Shown here: in pieces, positions 16,302 to 24,334 of the stretch
Layout: the number at the start of each line of letters is the position of its first letter
How positions within the stretch are numbered: position 1 is the stretch's first letter
Position numbers and translations under genes: made by a program
The notes under the pieces: model-generated
The model's database searches: none
Told to the model about the DNA's origin: nothing
Seen by the model: the letters and a program-made list of their open reading frames with translations, nothing else
NCBI RefSeq assembly: GCF_019209835.1
Contig: NZ_JAHUTS010000008.1
Coordinates: 124,001 to 188,000, forward strand
Source of the DNA: Enterovibrio paralichthyis
GTDB lineage: Bacteria; Pseudomonadota; Gammaproteobacteria; Enterobacterales; Vibrionaceae
Direction: 5' to 3'
Length of the DNA stretch: 64,000 bases

Positions 16302-17234
16302 TTGGATAGAATTATTGTTGATGAAGTCGTCAACGAGCTGCGCACACTACAAGATATGCTGCGTTGGACGGTAAGCTGCTTTAATGCAGCAGGTTTGTAT
16401 TACGGCCATGGCACGGATAACGCGTGGGATGAAGCAGTGCAATTGGTGCTGCCAACTGTGTATCTGCCAATTGATGTGCCTGCAGAAACCCAGACCTCCC
16501 GTCTGACCACCAGTGAGCGTCACCGTATTGTTGAACGCGTGGTTCGCCGTATCAACGAGCGCACGCCAGTGGCATACCTGACCAACAAAGCGTATTTCTG
16601 CGGTCTGGAGTTTTACGTGGATGAGCGTGTGCTGGTGCCACGTTCGCCAATCGGTGAGCTGATCCAAAACCAGTTCGCGCCAATTTTGCCGGTTGAGCCA
16701 ACCCGCATTATGGACTTGTGTACCGGCAGCGGCTGTATCGGTATCGCCTGTGCTTACGCATTCCCTGAAGCGGAAGTGGATCTGGTTGATATCTCTACCG
16801 ATGCGTTGGAAGTGGCGGAAATGAACGTTCAGGAACACGGTTTGGAGCAGCAGGTGTTCCCAATCCGTTCTGACTTGTTCCGCGATCTGCCGAAAGATAA
16901 ATACGACCTGATCGTGTCTAACCCGCCATACGTGGACGAAGAAGACATGAACTCGTTGCCACAGGAGTTCCGTCACGAACCTGAACTGGGTCTGGCGGCT
17001 GGTAGCGACGGCCTGAAACTGATGCGCCGCATTATTGCTAACGCGCCAAACTACCTGACCGAGCAAGGTATTCTTATCTGTGAAGTGGGTAACTCAATGG
17101 TTCACGTTCAGGAACAGTATCCGGATATGCCTCTGACCTGGCTGGAATTTGAAAACGGTGGTCACGGCGTATTCATGATGACCTGCCAGGATTTGATGAG
17201 CGTGGCAGACGAGTTTTCTATCTACAAAGATTAA
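16302..17234 (+). CDS. prmB: Ribosomal protein L3 N5-glutamine methyltransferase PrmB
   Basis: PrmB methylates a glutamine of ribosomal protein L3 using S-adenosylmethionine. The 310-aa protein has the N-terminal helical substrate domain (MDRIIVDEVVNEL...) and a Rossmann methyltransferase domain. The SAM motif MDLCTGSGCIGIACAY and the catalytic NPPY in IVSNPPYVDEED are both present. The start is TTG; the N-terminal residues before the first internal ATG are conserved in E. coli PrmB, so the TTG is required. A terminator follows. Confidence 0.93.
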   Translation: MDRIIVDEVVNELRTLQDMLRWTVSCFNAAGLYYGHGTDNAWDEAVQLVLPTVYLPIDVPAETQTSRLTTSERHRIVERVVRRINERTPVAYLTNKAYFCGLEFYVDERVLVPRSPIGELIQNQFAPILPVEPTRIMDLCTGSGCIGIACAYAFPEAEVDLVDISTDALEVAEMNVQEHGLEQQVFPIRSDLFRDLPKDKYDLIVSNPPYVDEEDMNSLPQEFRHEPELGLAAGSDGLKLMRRIIANAPNYLTEQGILICEVGNSMVHVQEQYPDMPLTWLEFENGGHGVFMMTCQDLMSVADEFSIYKD

Positions 17235-17255
17235 TCCCGTCTGGATTCACTGAGA

Positions 17256-17288
17256 AAAAGGCTGAAATCATTGGTTTCAGCCTTTTTT
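17256..17288 (+). terminator. Rho-independent terminator of prmB
   Basis: AAGGCTGAAA and TTTCAGCCTT (17258-17267, 17275-17284) form a 10-bp stem with a 7-base loop, followed by a T run. Confidence 0.88.
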
Positions 17289-17405
17289 GTATTTGTACTC
17301 CTACTTTTGCCTGATTTATTGAAACCAGCCCAGTCTTCAAGGGTGTTTGCAACTGTACATAAAAAAAGCTTTTGCTTATCCACGGCGGTTATGTTTCATT
17401 AACTA

Positions 17406-17669
17406 ATACCTAAACAACCTGAAGATGCAGGATTCAGCGAGATTGACTTACGTTGTGATCGCGGCGTTCCTTTGTAGATGTAGTCACCTCCATCAAAAAG
17501 GAACAACAAAGAGCACGGCGTCAGGCAACTCGCCCGAAGGGAGGCCATCAATGCGCCCACTTCTTCGTTAAATTCCACGGAAATAGAATGACTATTCCTC
17601 GTAAAATTTGCCTCAAATTGAACGCATTGATGACCTCTGAATGCGAGCATCTTCAGGTCGTTTAGGTAT
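17406..17669. mobile_element. MITE-like element, copy A (264 bp, 23-bp terminal inverted repeats)
   Basis: The left end ATACCTAAACAACCTGAAG (17406-17424, arm to 17428) is the inverse of the right end at 17647-17669 with one mismatch. No transposase is encoded. About 90 bp of the left part recurs at 38002-38092 with few changes. A minus-strand open frame through it would encode a peptide containing FDGGDYIYKGTPRSQR, also found in the second copy; this is repeat sequence, not a gene. A target-site duplication could not be assigned with certainty. Confidence 0.75.
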
Positions 17670-17717
17670 AACAGCAATGAAGCCGATTCAGGCAGCCGGT
17701 AGAAGACAGAGGAAGTA

Positions 17718-18803
17718 ATGGCAGGTAATTCAATAGGTCAGGTTTTTCGAGTCACCACCTTTGGTGAAAGCCACGGATTGGCATTGGGATGTATCGTTGA
17801 CGGTTGCCCGCCGGGACTTGAACTGACAGAAGCAGATTTACAGGGTGATCTGGACCGTCGTCGTCCGGGCACCTCAAAATACACCACCCAGCGCCGCGAG
17901 CCGGATCAGGTGAAAATCCTCTCTGGTGTATTTGAAGGTAAAACCACAGGCACGTCTATTGGCCTTCTGATTGAAAACACCGACCAGCGTTCACAGGATT
18001 ACTCCAAAATCGCTGATCGTTTCCGCCCTGGACACGCCGATTACACATACCACCAGAAGTACGGCCACCGCGATTACCGTGGTGGCGGCCGTTCGTCTGC
18101 GCGTGAAACCGCCATGCGTGTGGCGGCTGGTGCGATTGCGAAAAAGTACCTTAAGCAGCAACACGGCATTGAAGTGCGCGCTTACCTGTCACAGATGGGC
18201 GATGTCACCATTGAGAGCGTCGATTGGGATCAGGTAGAGCAAAACCCGTTTTTCTGCCCGGATGCATCCAAAATTGACGCCTTGGATGAACTGATCCGTA
18301 ACCTGAAAAAAGATGGTGACTCCATCGGTGCCAAACTGACCGTGGTAGCAAACAATGTGCCGGTTGGCCTGGGTGAGCCGGTATTTGACCGCCTGGATGC
18401 GGACATCGCCTACGCCCTGATGGGTATCAATGCGGTGAAAGGCGTGGAAGTGGGAGATGGTTTTGATGTGGTCAACCAGCTCGGCAGTCAGCACCGCGAT
18501 GAACTGACGCCGGAAGGCTTTAAGTCCAATCACGCAGGCGGCATCCTTGGTGGCATTTCATCCGGTCAGGACATCGTGGCGCATCTGGCGCTTAAGCCAA
18601 CGTCCAGCATCACAGTACCCGGCGAAACCATCAATGTGGATGGTGAAACCGTGGATGTTATTACTAAAGGCCGCCATGACCCATGCGTGGGTATCCGCGC
18701 CGTGCCAATCGCTGAAGCCATGGTCGCGATTGTGCTGATGGATCACCTGCTGCGCCACCGCGCGCAAAACTCCGGTGTGCATACCAATACGCCAAAGATC
18801 TAG
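17718..18803 (+). CDS. aroC: Chorismate synthase
   Basis: AroC converts 5-enolpyruvylshikimate-3-phosphate to chorismate using reduced FMN, the last step of the shikimate pathway. The 361-aa length is normal. Signatures are GESHGLALGCIVDG near the N-terminus, RPGHADYTYHQKYGHRDYRG in the middle and GIRAVPIAEAM near the C-terminus. GAGGAAG precedes the ATG. A MITE-like element ends 48 bp upstream, so the native promoter is either within the element or separated from the gene by it. Confidence 0.96.
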   Translation: MAGNSIGQVFRVTTFGESHGLALGCIVDGCPPGLELTEADLQGDLDRRRPGTSKYTTQRREPDQVKILSGVFEGKTTGTSIGLLIENTDQRSQDYSKIADRFRPGHADYTYHQKYGHRDYRGGGRSSARETAMRVAAGAIAKKYLKQQHGIEVRAYLSQMGDVTIESVDWDQVEQNPFFCPDASKIDALDELIRNLKKDGDSIGAKLTVVANNVPVGLGEPVFDRLDADIAYALMGINAVKGVEVGDGFDVVNQLGSQHRDELTPEGFKSNHAGGILGGISSGQDIVAHLALKPTSSITVPGETINVDGETVDVITKGRHDPCVGIRAVPIAEAMVAIVLMDHLLRHRAQNSGVHTNTPKI

Positions 18804-18827
18804 AATTGAGATAAGAGATTTTAGATA

Positions 18828-18862
18828 AGAGAAAGGCCAGCTGAAAAACTGGCCTTTTGTTT
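18828..18862 (+). terminator. Rho-independent terminator of aroC
   Basis: AAAGGCCAG and CTGGCCTTT (18832-18840, 18849-18857) form a 9-bp stem with an 8-base loop, followed by a T-rich tract. Confidence 0.85.
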
Positions 18863-18886
18863 TTGAGCGCTTATTCCAAGCTATCT

Positions 18887-18928
18887 TCAAGTCTCAAGTC
18901 TCAAGTCTCAAGTCTCAAGTCTCAAGCC
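18887..18928. repeat. Heptanucleotide tandem repeat (TCAAGTC, 6 copies)
   Basis: Five perfect copies of TCAAGTC and one variant (TCAAGCC) end seven bases from the stop of the minus-strand TRIC gene. The unit shares the AGTCTC word with the TAGTCTC array at 8261-8335. Confidence 0.92.
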
Positions 18929-18935
18929 TCAGTGT

Positions 18936-19583
18936 CTACTTCGCTTCTGCGCTTTCCGGTTCATTATCTTCAAAACTAAACACCGGCAGGCTCCAGCCAA
19001 ATTTCACTGCTGACATACGGAATACAAAGCCGGTGATCAGGGTCGATACTGTCGCCATGTTTTCATCGATGCCAAATTGTCCACCATAGGTCATCAGCGC
19101 CAGATACATAGCGCCTGAGAAAAAAGCGACGGAGGCATAAAGTTCTTTGTGCAATACCATTGGCTGACGGCGGCACAGTAAGTCGCGCAGCAGGCCACCG
19201 AAAATGCCTGTCACCAATGCGGAGACCACACAGATCAGCGGTGACAATCCCATGTCCATACCGACACGGCAACCAATGATGCTGAATGCAATCAAACCCA
19301 GTGAATCAAGCCAGACAAAAAGCTTGTGGTTGCGGGCGACCCAGGAAGCCATCCAGGTAGTGACAATACCGGCCACACAGACAATCACCAGATACTGGGG
19401 GTTGGCGACCCAGCCGAGAGGATAGTGACCTAGCAGGATGTCACGCACTGTGCCACCACCGATTGCTGTGCAGGCAGCCACCAGCATCACGCCAAACCAA
19501 TCCATTTTGCGTCGACCCGCCGCCAGTGCGCCGGTCATGGCTTCTGCAGTAATACCGATAATGTATAAGGTGGAAAGTAACAT
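18936..19583 (-). CDS. TRIC-family (UPF0126) cation channel membrane protein
   Basis: The 215-aa integral membrane protein has about seven hydrophobic segments and the two repeated glycine-rich motifs of the family: TGALAAGRRKMDWFGVMLVA followed by GGGTVRDILLG, and the second-half counterpart GGLLRDLLCRRQP. Bacterial members form trimeric potassium-permeable channels, but the substrate here is inferred. The start chosen is the ATG at 19583, right before the first membrane helix; an upstream start would add 23 polar residues. A heptamer array lies just after its stop. Confidence 0.85.
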   Translation of the reverse strand: MLLSTLYIIGITAEAMTGALAAGRRKMDWFGVMLVAACTAIGGGTVRDILLGHYPLGWVANPQYLVIVCVAGIVTTWMASWVARNHKLFVWLDSLGLIAFSIIGCRVGMDMGLSPLICVVSALVTGIFGGLLRDLLCRRQPMVLHKELYASVAFFSGAMYLALMTYGGQFGIDENMATVSTLITGFVFRMSAVKFGWSLPVFSFEDNEPESAEAK

Positions 19584-19809
19584 CTTGTTTATTCGTCTGT
19601 TTGCATGGCGAGGAAGAGTATGTCGCGATTGTAGGTGTGACCAAGTTCTCAATCCAATGAAAGGTTATGAACCCATACATGAATTGGATTCATGGTTAAC
19701 CTGGGGGAATTGGCCTAAAACGGTGCTTTTTGCTGCGACAAAGGGCACTGCGGCGGGTAAAATGCCCGCTGAATGAATTTTGCTGTAACCATACATTTAC
19801 AAATCACCC

Positions 19810-20343
19810 ATGCATCACGATTATAACGACCTGATTTCTGTATTTAATCAGACTTTTATTGATTCTTTTAATACCGAATTGCTGCTTGGCGGCGACGAAC
19901 CTATTTACCTACCGGCGGACAGCGAAAACCCGCATCACCGCATTATTTTTGCCCGAGGCTTTTTTGCTTCGGCACTGCATGAAGTGGCGCATTGGTGCAT
20001 TGCAGGGCCAGAGCGCCGTCTGCTTGAGGATTTTGGCTACTGGTATCAACCGGATGGCCGCGACGAGCAAACCCAGGCAGAATTTGAAAAAGTGGAAATC
20101 AAGCCGCAGGCAGTCGAGTGGATTTTGTCTGCCAGCTGTGGGTTCCGTTTTCAGGTCAGTTGTGACAACCTAAGCGGCTCTTTTGAGCCTGATCGCCCGG
20201 CGTTTACGGCCAAAGTGCGTGAACAGGTGCTGCGTTACCTCGAAGAAGGCATGCCAGCCCGTGCAAAAACTTTTTCTGATGCGCTGCGTGCGTTTTACCA
20301 ATTACCGCCGTTGACGGCTGCTGATTTTCCAGAGAGCAAATGA
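19810..20343 (+). CDS. epmC: Elongation factor P hydroxylase EpmC
   Basis: EpmC hydroxylates the beta-lysyl-lysine on elongation factor P, the last step of its modification. The 177-aa protein carries the metal-binding motif HEVAHWC (about residues 60-66) and a second metal-ligand region with glutamates (FEKVEIKPQAVEW). The family and length match E. coli YfcM/EpmC. Its TGA overlaps the start of yfcL, the same order as in E. coli. Confidence 0.9.
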   Translation: MHHDYNDLISVFNQTFIDSFNTELLLGGDEPIYLPADSENPHHRIIFARGFFASALHEVAHWCIAGPERRLLEDFGYWYQPDGRDEQTQAEFEKVEIKPQAVEWILSASCGFRFQVSCDNLSGSFEPDRPAFTAKVREQVLRYLEEGMPARAKTFSDALRAFYQLPPLTAADFPESK

Positions 20344-20609
20344 TGATCCAAGACTACGAAGAAAAAATCCTCGACCTGATTGATGCCATGGTTACCACTG
20401 CCTCTGACGATGAATTGTTTGCCAGCGGTTACCTGCGCGGCCACATCTCGCTGGCCGCGGCAGATTGCGAGCAGGAAGGCATTGACGAAGTTAACGCACT
20501 GAAACAGCGAGTGGCACAAAGCCTGAAAGACAATGCCAACGAGCTGAACCCGGCAGATCAGGTGCTGGTTGGTAACCTTTGGACATCGTTGCAAGAGCAA
20601 GCGGGCTGA
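20340..20609 (+). CDS. yfcL: YfcL family protein of unknown function
   Basis: This is a small acidic protein of 89 aa, all helical by appearance, beginning with two methionines. It belongs to the YfcL family by sequence (SGYLRGHISLAAADCEQEG) and by its fixed place between epmC and mnmC. No catalytic motif is visible and no function is known to me. It overlaps epmC by four bases, so it is translationally coupled to it. Confidence 0.8.
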   Translation: MMIQDYEEKILDLIDAMVTTASDDELFASGYLRGHISLAAADCEQEGIDEVNALKQRVAQSLKDNANELNPADQVLVGNLWTSLQEQAG

Positions 20610-20635
20610 TTGAATCAGTAAGCACATTGCTTCAA

Positions 20636-20667
20636 TAAAGAAAGGCGCCATCGGCGCCTTTCTTGTT
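20636..20667. terminator. Bidirectional terminator between yfcL and mnmC
   Basis: GAAAGGCGCC-ATC-GGCGCCTTTC (20640-20662) is a perfect 10-bp stem with a 3-base loop and T/A tracts on both sides. Confidence 0.85.
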
Positions 20668-20693
20668 TTCGTTCTGATTCAACACGCTGCGGG

Positions 20694-22697
20694 TTACAGC
20701 GATTTACCTTTCAGTAATTTTCTCACCCACATGCGTCCCGGGTGCAGCGCGTTGAGCACATCAACCGGCAATGGCAATGGATGACCACAAAGTTGTGATG
20801 CCATCAGCTCACCCAGAATCGGTGCAGAAGTCAGGCCTCGTGAACCCAGCGCCAGCAGGCTATAAAGGTTCGGGTAGACAGGTACATCTGCGGCGTCATC
20901 TTTCTTTTCACGCAGATCGCTGTACACCGATGTCAGCGCGTCGAAATCACACACATCTCCGGCATACGGCAGGTGATCGCGGCTGGCGCAGCGGATTCCG
21001 ACGCGGCCTGCGCCGTGGTCGGTATCAATCTCTTTCGGCCATTCAGCAGGAATGCAGTCAACCAGGCGCTGTTTGTTGTCAGCCTGATCGTCCATGCGGA
21101 AGTCCATCGATACATCATTGCGGCTGTAACTTGCACCAATGCAGTGGGTATCGTTTTTCGGGTTGATAGGCGTCAGGTAGCCGTCGTAGCACAGCACGGT
21201 TTTCAGCTGCTTCAGCGTTTCCGTGGTGTTGATGTGTGACACCTGACCACGCACCGGATAGGCCGGAATGGGCGCAGTCTGTTCAAACTGGGTGAACTTG
21301 TGGCCGTTGGCAACCACCACTGTCGCATGGTTAAAGCTCTCCTGCGCGGTTTTCAGTGTCCACTGGTCGTTGCTGCGTTCAAGGGCCATCACTTCCGTGT
21401 TGTAGTGACAGGTGAGCAGGCCAGTTTGTTGCGCGTTGGCAATCAAGCCCTGGGTCAGTTGCTGCGGACACAGCCAGCCGCCAAGCGGATAGGTCACACC
21501 ACCGTGTCCGGTTTCGATACCGGTCAGCGCTTCTGCTTCTTCTTTACTGACAGCGTGGATAAGCGCGTCAGGAAAACCACCTTTCAGCATTTTCGCCAGT
21601 TTGTCTGCGCTTTTCTCATCCCAGCCAATTTGGGTGACGCCACACAGATCGTGGTCGAACGCAGTCGTTTTTTCTGCCTGCTCAATAAACTGTCGTGCGA
21701 ACAAAAATGCCGGGGCAAAGAAGCGGGAGAGCGCATCGTCACTGCCATTTAGCAAAGGATACACGGCACCTTGTCGGTTGCCTGATGCTGCCAAGCCCGG
21801 CTTATCATGTTCACAATACAAGGTGACAGCTCTGCCGCGGCGCACCAGAGACATTGCCAGTGCGGCACTCGCCACACCGCCGCCAATGATCGCGATATCC
21901 TTGCTGTCAGCCGGCGAGGTGCGCTTATACCAAGGCACCTGTTGTTTCGCGTTTGCGCGTTCCGCCATGGTGCCAACAATCATGTCTCGCTTTGTGCCAA
22001 AGCCTTTGGTTTTCTTCATGGCAAAGCCAGCTTCAATCAGGCCGCGGCGCACAAAGCCCGCTGCGGTGAAGGTCGCTACCGTACAATCCTGTTTTGCCAG
22101 CCTAGCCATGCCATCAAACAGGCTTTGGCTCCACATTTCCGGGTTCTTACTTGGGGCAAAACCGTCAAGGAACCAGCAATCCACAATACCGTCATCTGGC
22201 GTCCACACTTGCGGCATAGAATCTTTGATATCGCCGAACCAGAGATCCAGTGTGATCATGCCATCGGCCAGTACCAGACGGTGACAGCCCGGCACTGCAG
22301 CAGGGTAGTGCTCGCGAAGTCCGGCAGCAAATTCTGCCAGCTCAGGCCATGCCGCATGGGCTTTTTCCAGATCGGATTGAGTCACCGGAAACTTTTCAAA
22401 GCTGATGAAGTGGAGTTGGTTCACCGTCGCCTGTGGATTTTCCTCGCGGAATTTGGCAAACCATTGCCAGACAGCAAGGAAGTTCAGGCCGGTGCCAAAG
22501 CCGGTTTCGGCTATAACAAAGCGGTCACGCGGGAAATCGAGCCATCGCTCTGGCAGCTGGTTTTGCTGCAGGAACACATAGCGCGTCTCTTCAAGGCCAT
22601 TGGCATTGGAGAAATAGACATCGTCAAAGTTGTCGGAAACCGGGGTACCGGCTTCGTTCCAGTGGATTTGCGCGTGTTCAATTTTGGGATGGGTCAC
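20694..22697 (-). CDS. mnmC: Bifunctional tRNA modification enzyme MnmC
   Basis: MnmC completes 5-methylaminomethyl-2-thiouridine at the wobble position of certain tRNAs. The C-terminal FAD oxidase removes the carboxymethyl group and the N-terminal domain methylates the product. The 667-aa protein has a methyltransferase domain (about 1-250, with AETGFGTGLNFLAVWQ as the SAM loop and WFLDGFAPSKNPEMW) and a D-amino-acid-oxidase-like domain starting near residue 265 with IAIIGGGVASAALAMSL. It is divergent from fabB. Confidence 0.95.
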   Translation of the reverse strand: MTHPKIEHAQIHWNEAGTPVSDNFDDVYFSNANGLEETRYVFLQQNQLPERWLDFPRDRFVIAETGFGTGLNFLAVWQWFAKFREENPQATVNQLHFISFEKFPVTQSDLEKAHAAWPELAEFAAGLREHYPAAVPGCHRLVLADGMITLDLWFGDIKDSMPQVWTPDDGIVDCWFLDGFAPSKNPEMWSQSLFDGMARLAKQDCTVATFTAAGFVRRGLIEAGFAMKKTKGFGTKRDMIVGTMAERANAKQQVPWYKRTSPADSKDIAIIGGGVASAALAMSLVRRGRAVTLYCEHDKPGLAASGNRQGAVYPLLNGSDDALSRFFAPAFLFARQFIEQAEKTTAFDHDLCGVTQIGWDEKSADKLAKMLKGGFPDALIHAVSKEEAEALTGIETGHGGVTYPLGGWLCPQQLTQGLIANAQQTGLLTCHYNTEVMALERSNDQWTLKTAQESFNHATVVVANGHKFTQFEQTAPIPAYPVRGQVSHINTTETLKQLKTVLCYDGYLTPINPKNDTHCIGASYSRNDVSMDFRMDDQADNKQRLVDCIPAEWPKEIDTDHGAGRVGIRCASRDHLPYAGDVCDFDALTSVYSDLREKKDDAADVPVYPNLYSLLALGSRGLTSAPILGELMASQLCGHPLPLPVDVLNALHPGRMWVRKLLKGKSL

Positions 22698-22844
22698 AAG
22701 CCTTACCTTTCATTTTGCTGTCTTTGCACTCTGGGCGCGGATTCTATCGTCAAACCCAGACAAGATACAGATGGAGAGCTTGGGACTTTCCTACCATGTG
22801 TGCGAGCATGACTGAAATTTCAGCTTACACGCGTACACAGGAAA

Positions 22845-22878
22845 GCTGACCACTTTGCTGTATCAAAACCGCTATCAT
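22845..22878 (+). promoter_or_regulatory. Possible fabB promoter with a weak FadR-like site
   Basis: A TATCAT -10-like box (22873-22878) lies 31 bp before the fabB start. Centred near 22850, AGTGGTCAG on the minus strand resembles the FadR core imperfectly. FadR activates fabB in E. coli and regulates it in Vibrio, so the location fits; the match itself is weak. Confidence 0.3.
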
Positions 22879-22908
22879 CGGGTCGAACTCGAATTGTAGG
22901 AACAAAAG

Positions 22909-24120
22909 ATGAAACGAGCCGTAATTACAGGTATGGGAATTGTTTCCAGCATCGGTAACAACGTTAAAGAAGTGCTGGAGTCATTGAAGGCGGGTAAATC
23001 AGGGATTAGCTTTTCCCAACAATTCGCAGACATGAAGCTTCGCAGCAATGTCTGGGGTGATTTAAAGCTCAACCCTGCTGATCATATTGATCGCAAAAAG
23101 TTTCGTTTTATGGGCGATGCTGCAGGCTTCGCCTATCTGAGCATGGAACAGGCTATCGAAGACGCTGGCCTGACTGAAGAGATGGTATCTAACGACCGTA
23201 CCGGTTTGGTTGCGGGTTCGGGTGGTGCGTCATCGATCAACCAGGTTGCTGCAGTGGACACACTGCGTGAGAAAGGTGTGAAACGTGTAGGCCCATATAT
23301 GGTGCCACGCACCATGTCTTCAACCGTATCAGCCTGTCTGGCAACCCCTTTTAAAATCCGTGGTGTGAACTACACCATGAGCTCGGCATGTGCGACCTCT
23401 GCACATTGTATCGGCCATGCGCTGGAACTGATTCAACTGGGCAAGCAAGACATCGTCTTCGCCGGTGGTGGTGAAGAGCTGGATTGGTCACTGACCATGA
23501 TGTTTGACGCCATGGGCGCGCTGTCGACCAAATACAACGATAACCCAGAGAAAGCATCACGCACCTATGACGCAGACCGCGACGGTTTCGTTATCTCCGG
23601 TGGTGGCGGCATGATGGTTATCGAAGAACTGGAACACGCACTGGCGCGTGGCGCGAAAATCTACGGTGAAATCGTAGGTTATGGCGCAACCTCTGATGGC
23701 TACGACATGGTAGCACCGTCAGGTGAAGGCGCGGTGCGTTGTATGAAGATGGCGATGCAGGACGTTGACCAGATTGACTACATCAACACCCACGGTACTT
23801 CAACGCCAGTGGGCGACGTAAAAGAGCTGGGTGCGATTCAGGAAGTGTTTGGCAATAACAGCCCAGCCATTTCTGCTACCAAAGCGATGACAGGTCACGC
23901 ACTGGGCGCGGCGGGTGTTCATGAAGCGATTTACTCCACCATCATGCTGGATAACAACTTTGTGGCACCAAGCATCAACATCGAAAACCTGGATCCAGCG
24001 GCGGAAGGTCTCGACATCGTGACTGAGGCCCGTGATGTAGAGCTGAAGACAGTGATGTCAAACAGCTTCGGTTTCGGTGGCACCAACGCGACACTGGTTA
24101 TCAAAAAATACGAGGGATAA
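22909..24120 (+). CDS. fabB: Beta-ketoacyl-ACP synthase I
   Basis: FabB elongates saturated and unsaturated acyl-ACP chains and is required for unsaturated fatty acid synthesis. The 403-aa protein has the Cys-His-His triad: the nucleophile in SSACATSAHCIG (about residue 163), NTHGTSTPVGD (about 298) and KAMTGHALGAAG (about 333). The C-terminal FGFGGTNATLV is present. AGGAACAAAAG precedes the ATG. Its long structured 3' UTR is a candidate source of a regulatory RNA. Confidence 0.96.
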   Translation: MKRAVITGMGIVSSIGNNVKEVLESLKAGKSGISFSQQFADMKLRSNVWGDLKLNPADHIDRKKFRFMGDAAGFAYLSMEQAIEDAGLTEEMVSNDRTGLVAGSGGASSINQVAAVDTLREKGVKRVGPYMVPRTMSSTVSACLATPFKIRGVNYTMSSACATSAHCIGHALELIQLGKQDIVFAGGGEELDWSLTMMFDAMGALSTKYNDNPEKASRTYDADRDGFVISGGGGMMVIEELEHALARGAKIYGEIVGYGATSDGYDMVAPSGEGAVRCMKMAMQDVDQIDYINTHGTSTPVGDVKELGAIQEVFGNNSPAISATKAMTGHALGAAGVHEAIYSTIMLDNNFVAPSINIENLDPAAEGLDIVTEARDVELKTVMSNSFGFGGTNATLVIKKYEG

Positions 24121-24270
24121 GGTCAGGCCTTGTCCCCAGAGTCCTGTCATGGACTCTTCGGTTTTCCGGGACTTTGGCTATTAGCCTAAACAGACGCGGG
24201 TTTTGACCGTTGAGAGCCGGTCATTACCTTTCAATCCTGGATTTTGCCCGGCCTTTTGGCCGGGCTTTTT
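24121..24270 (+). ncRNA. farS: FarS-like small RNA in the fabB 3' UTR (candidate)
   Basis: In Vibrio cholerae the small RNA FarS is cut from the 3' UTR of fabB mRNA and represses fadE. Here the fabB stop is followed by 150 nt with several hairpins, AGAGTCC-TGTCAT-GGACTCT (24138-24157) and GACCG...CGGTC around 24205-24222, and a very strong terminator (24246-24270). No other gene lies between. Position and structure fit FarS; the sequence was not compared, so the assignment is by synteny. The exact 5' processing site is unknown. Confidence 0.5.
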
Positions 24271-24272
24271 CG
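24241..24272 (+). terminator. Rho-independent terminator of fabB
   Basis: GCCCGGCC-TTTT-GGCCGGGC (24246-24265) is a perfect 8-bp GC stem with a TTTT loop followed by five T residues. Confidence 0.93.
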
Positions 24273-24334
24273 TTTGCGCTGCTGCTGAAAAAGTTCACAA
24301 TAGCGGTAATAGATTTTAGGTAGAGTAAACGCAA

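Larger units (their letters stand above)
17235..17717. other. Intergenic region between prmB and aroC holding a MITE-like element
   Basis: It contains the prmB terminator, about 115 bp of AT-rich sequence, a 264-bp inverted-repeat element (17406-17669) and 48 bp leading to aroC with a GAGGAAG ribosome binding site. The open frames inside are translations of the repeat. Confidence 0.8.

Noticed and set aside
16347..17066. A 239-codon minus-strand open frame inside prmB
   Set aside because: Antisense shadow of prmB; composition is dominated by His/Val/Phe from reversed codons.
17399..17677. Minus-strand open frame with FDGGDYIYKGTPRSQR
   Set aside because: It is a translation of the MITE-like repeat; the same peptide appears in the second copy at 37893-38153, where the flanks differ. 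Not a gene.
21807..22811. A 334-codon plus-strand open frame inside mnmC
   Set aside because: It is opposite to the well-supported mnmC coding strand and has no recognisable domain.
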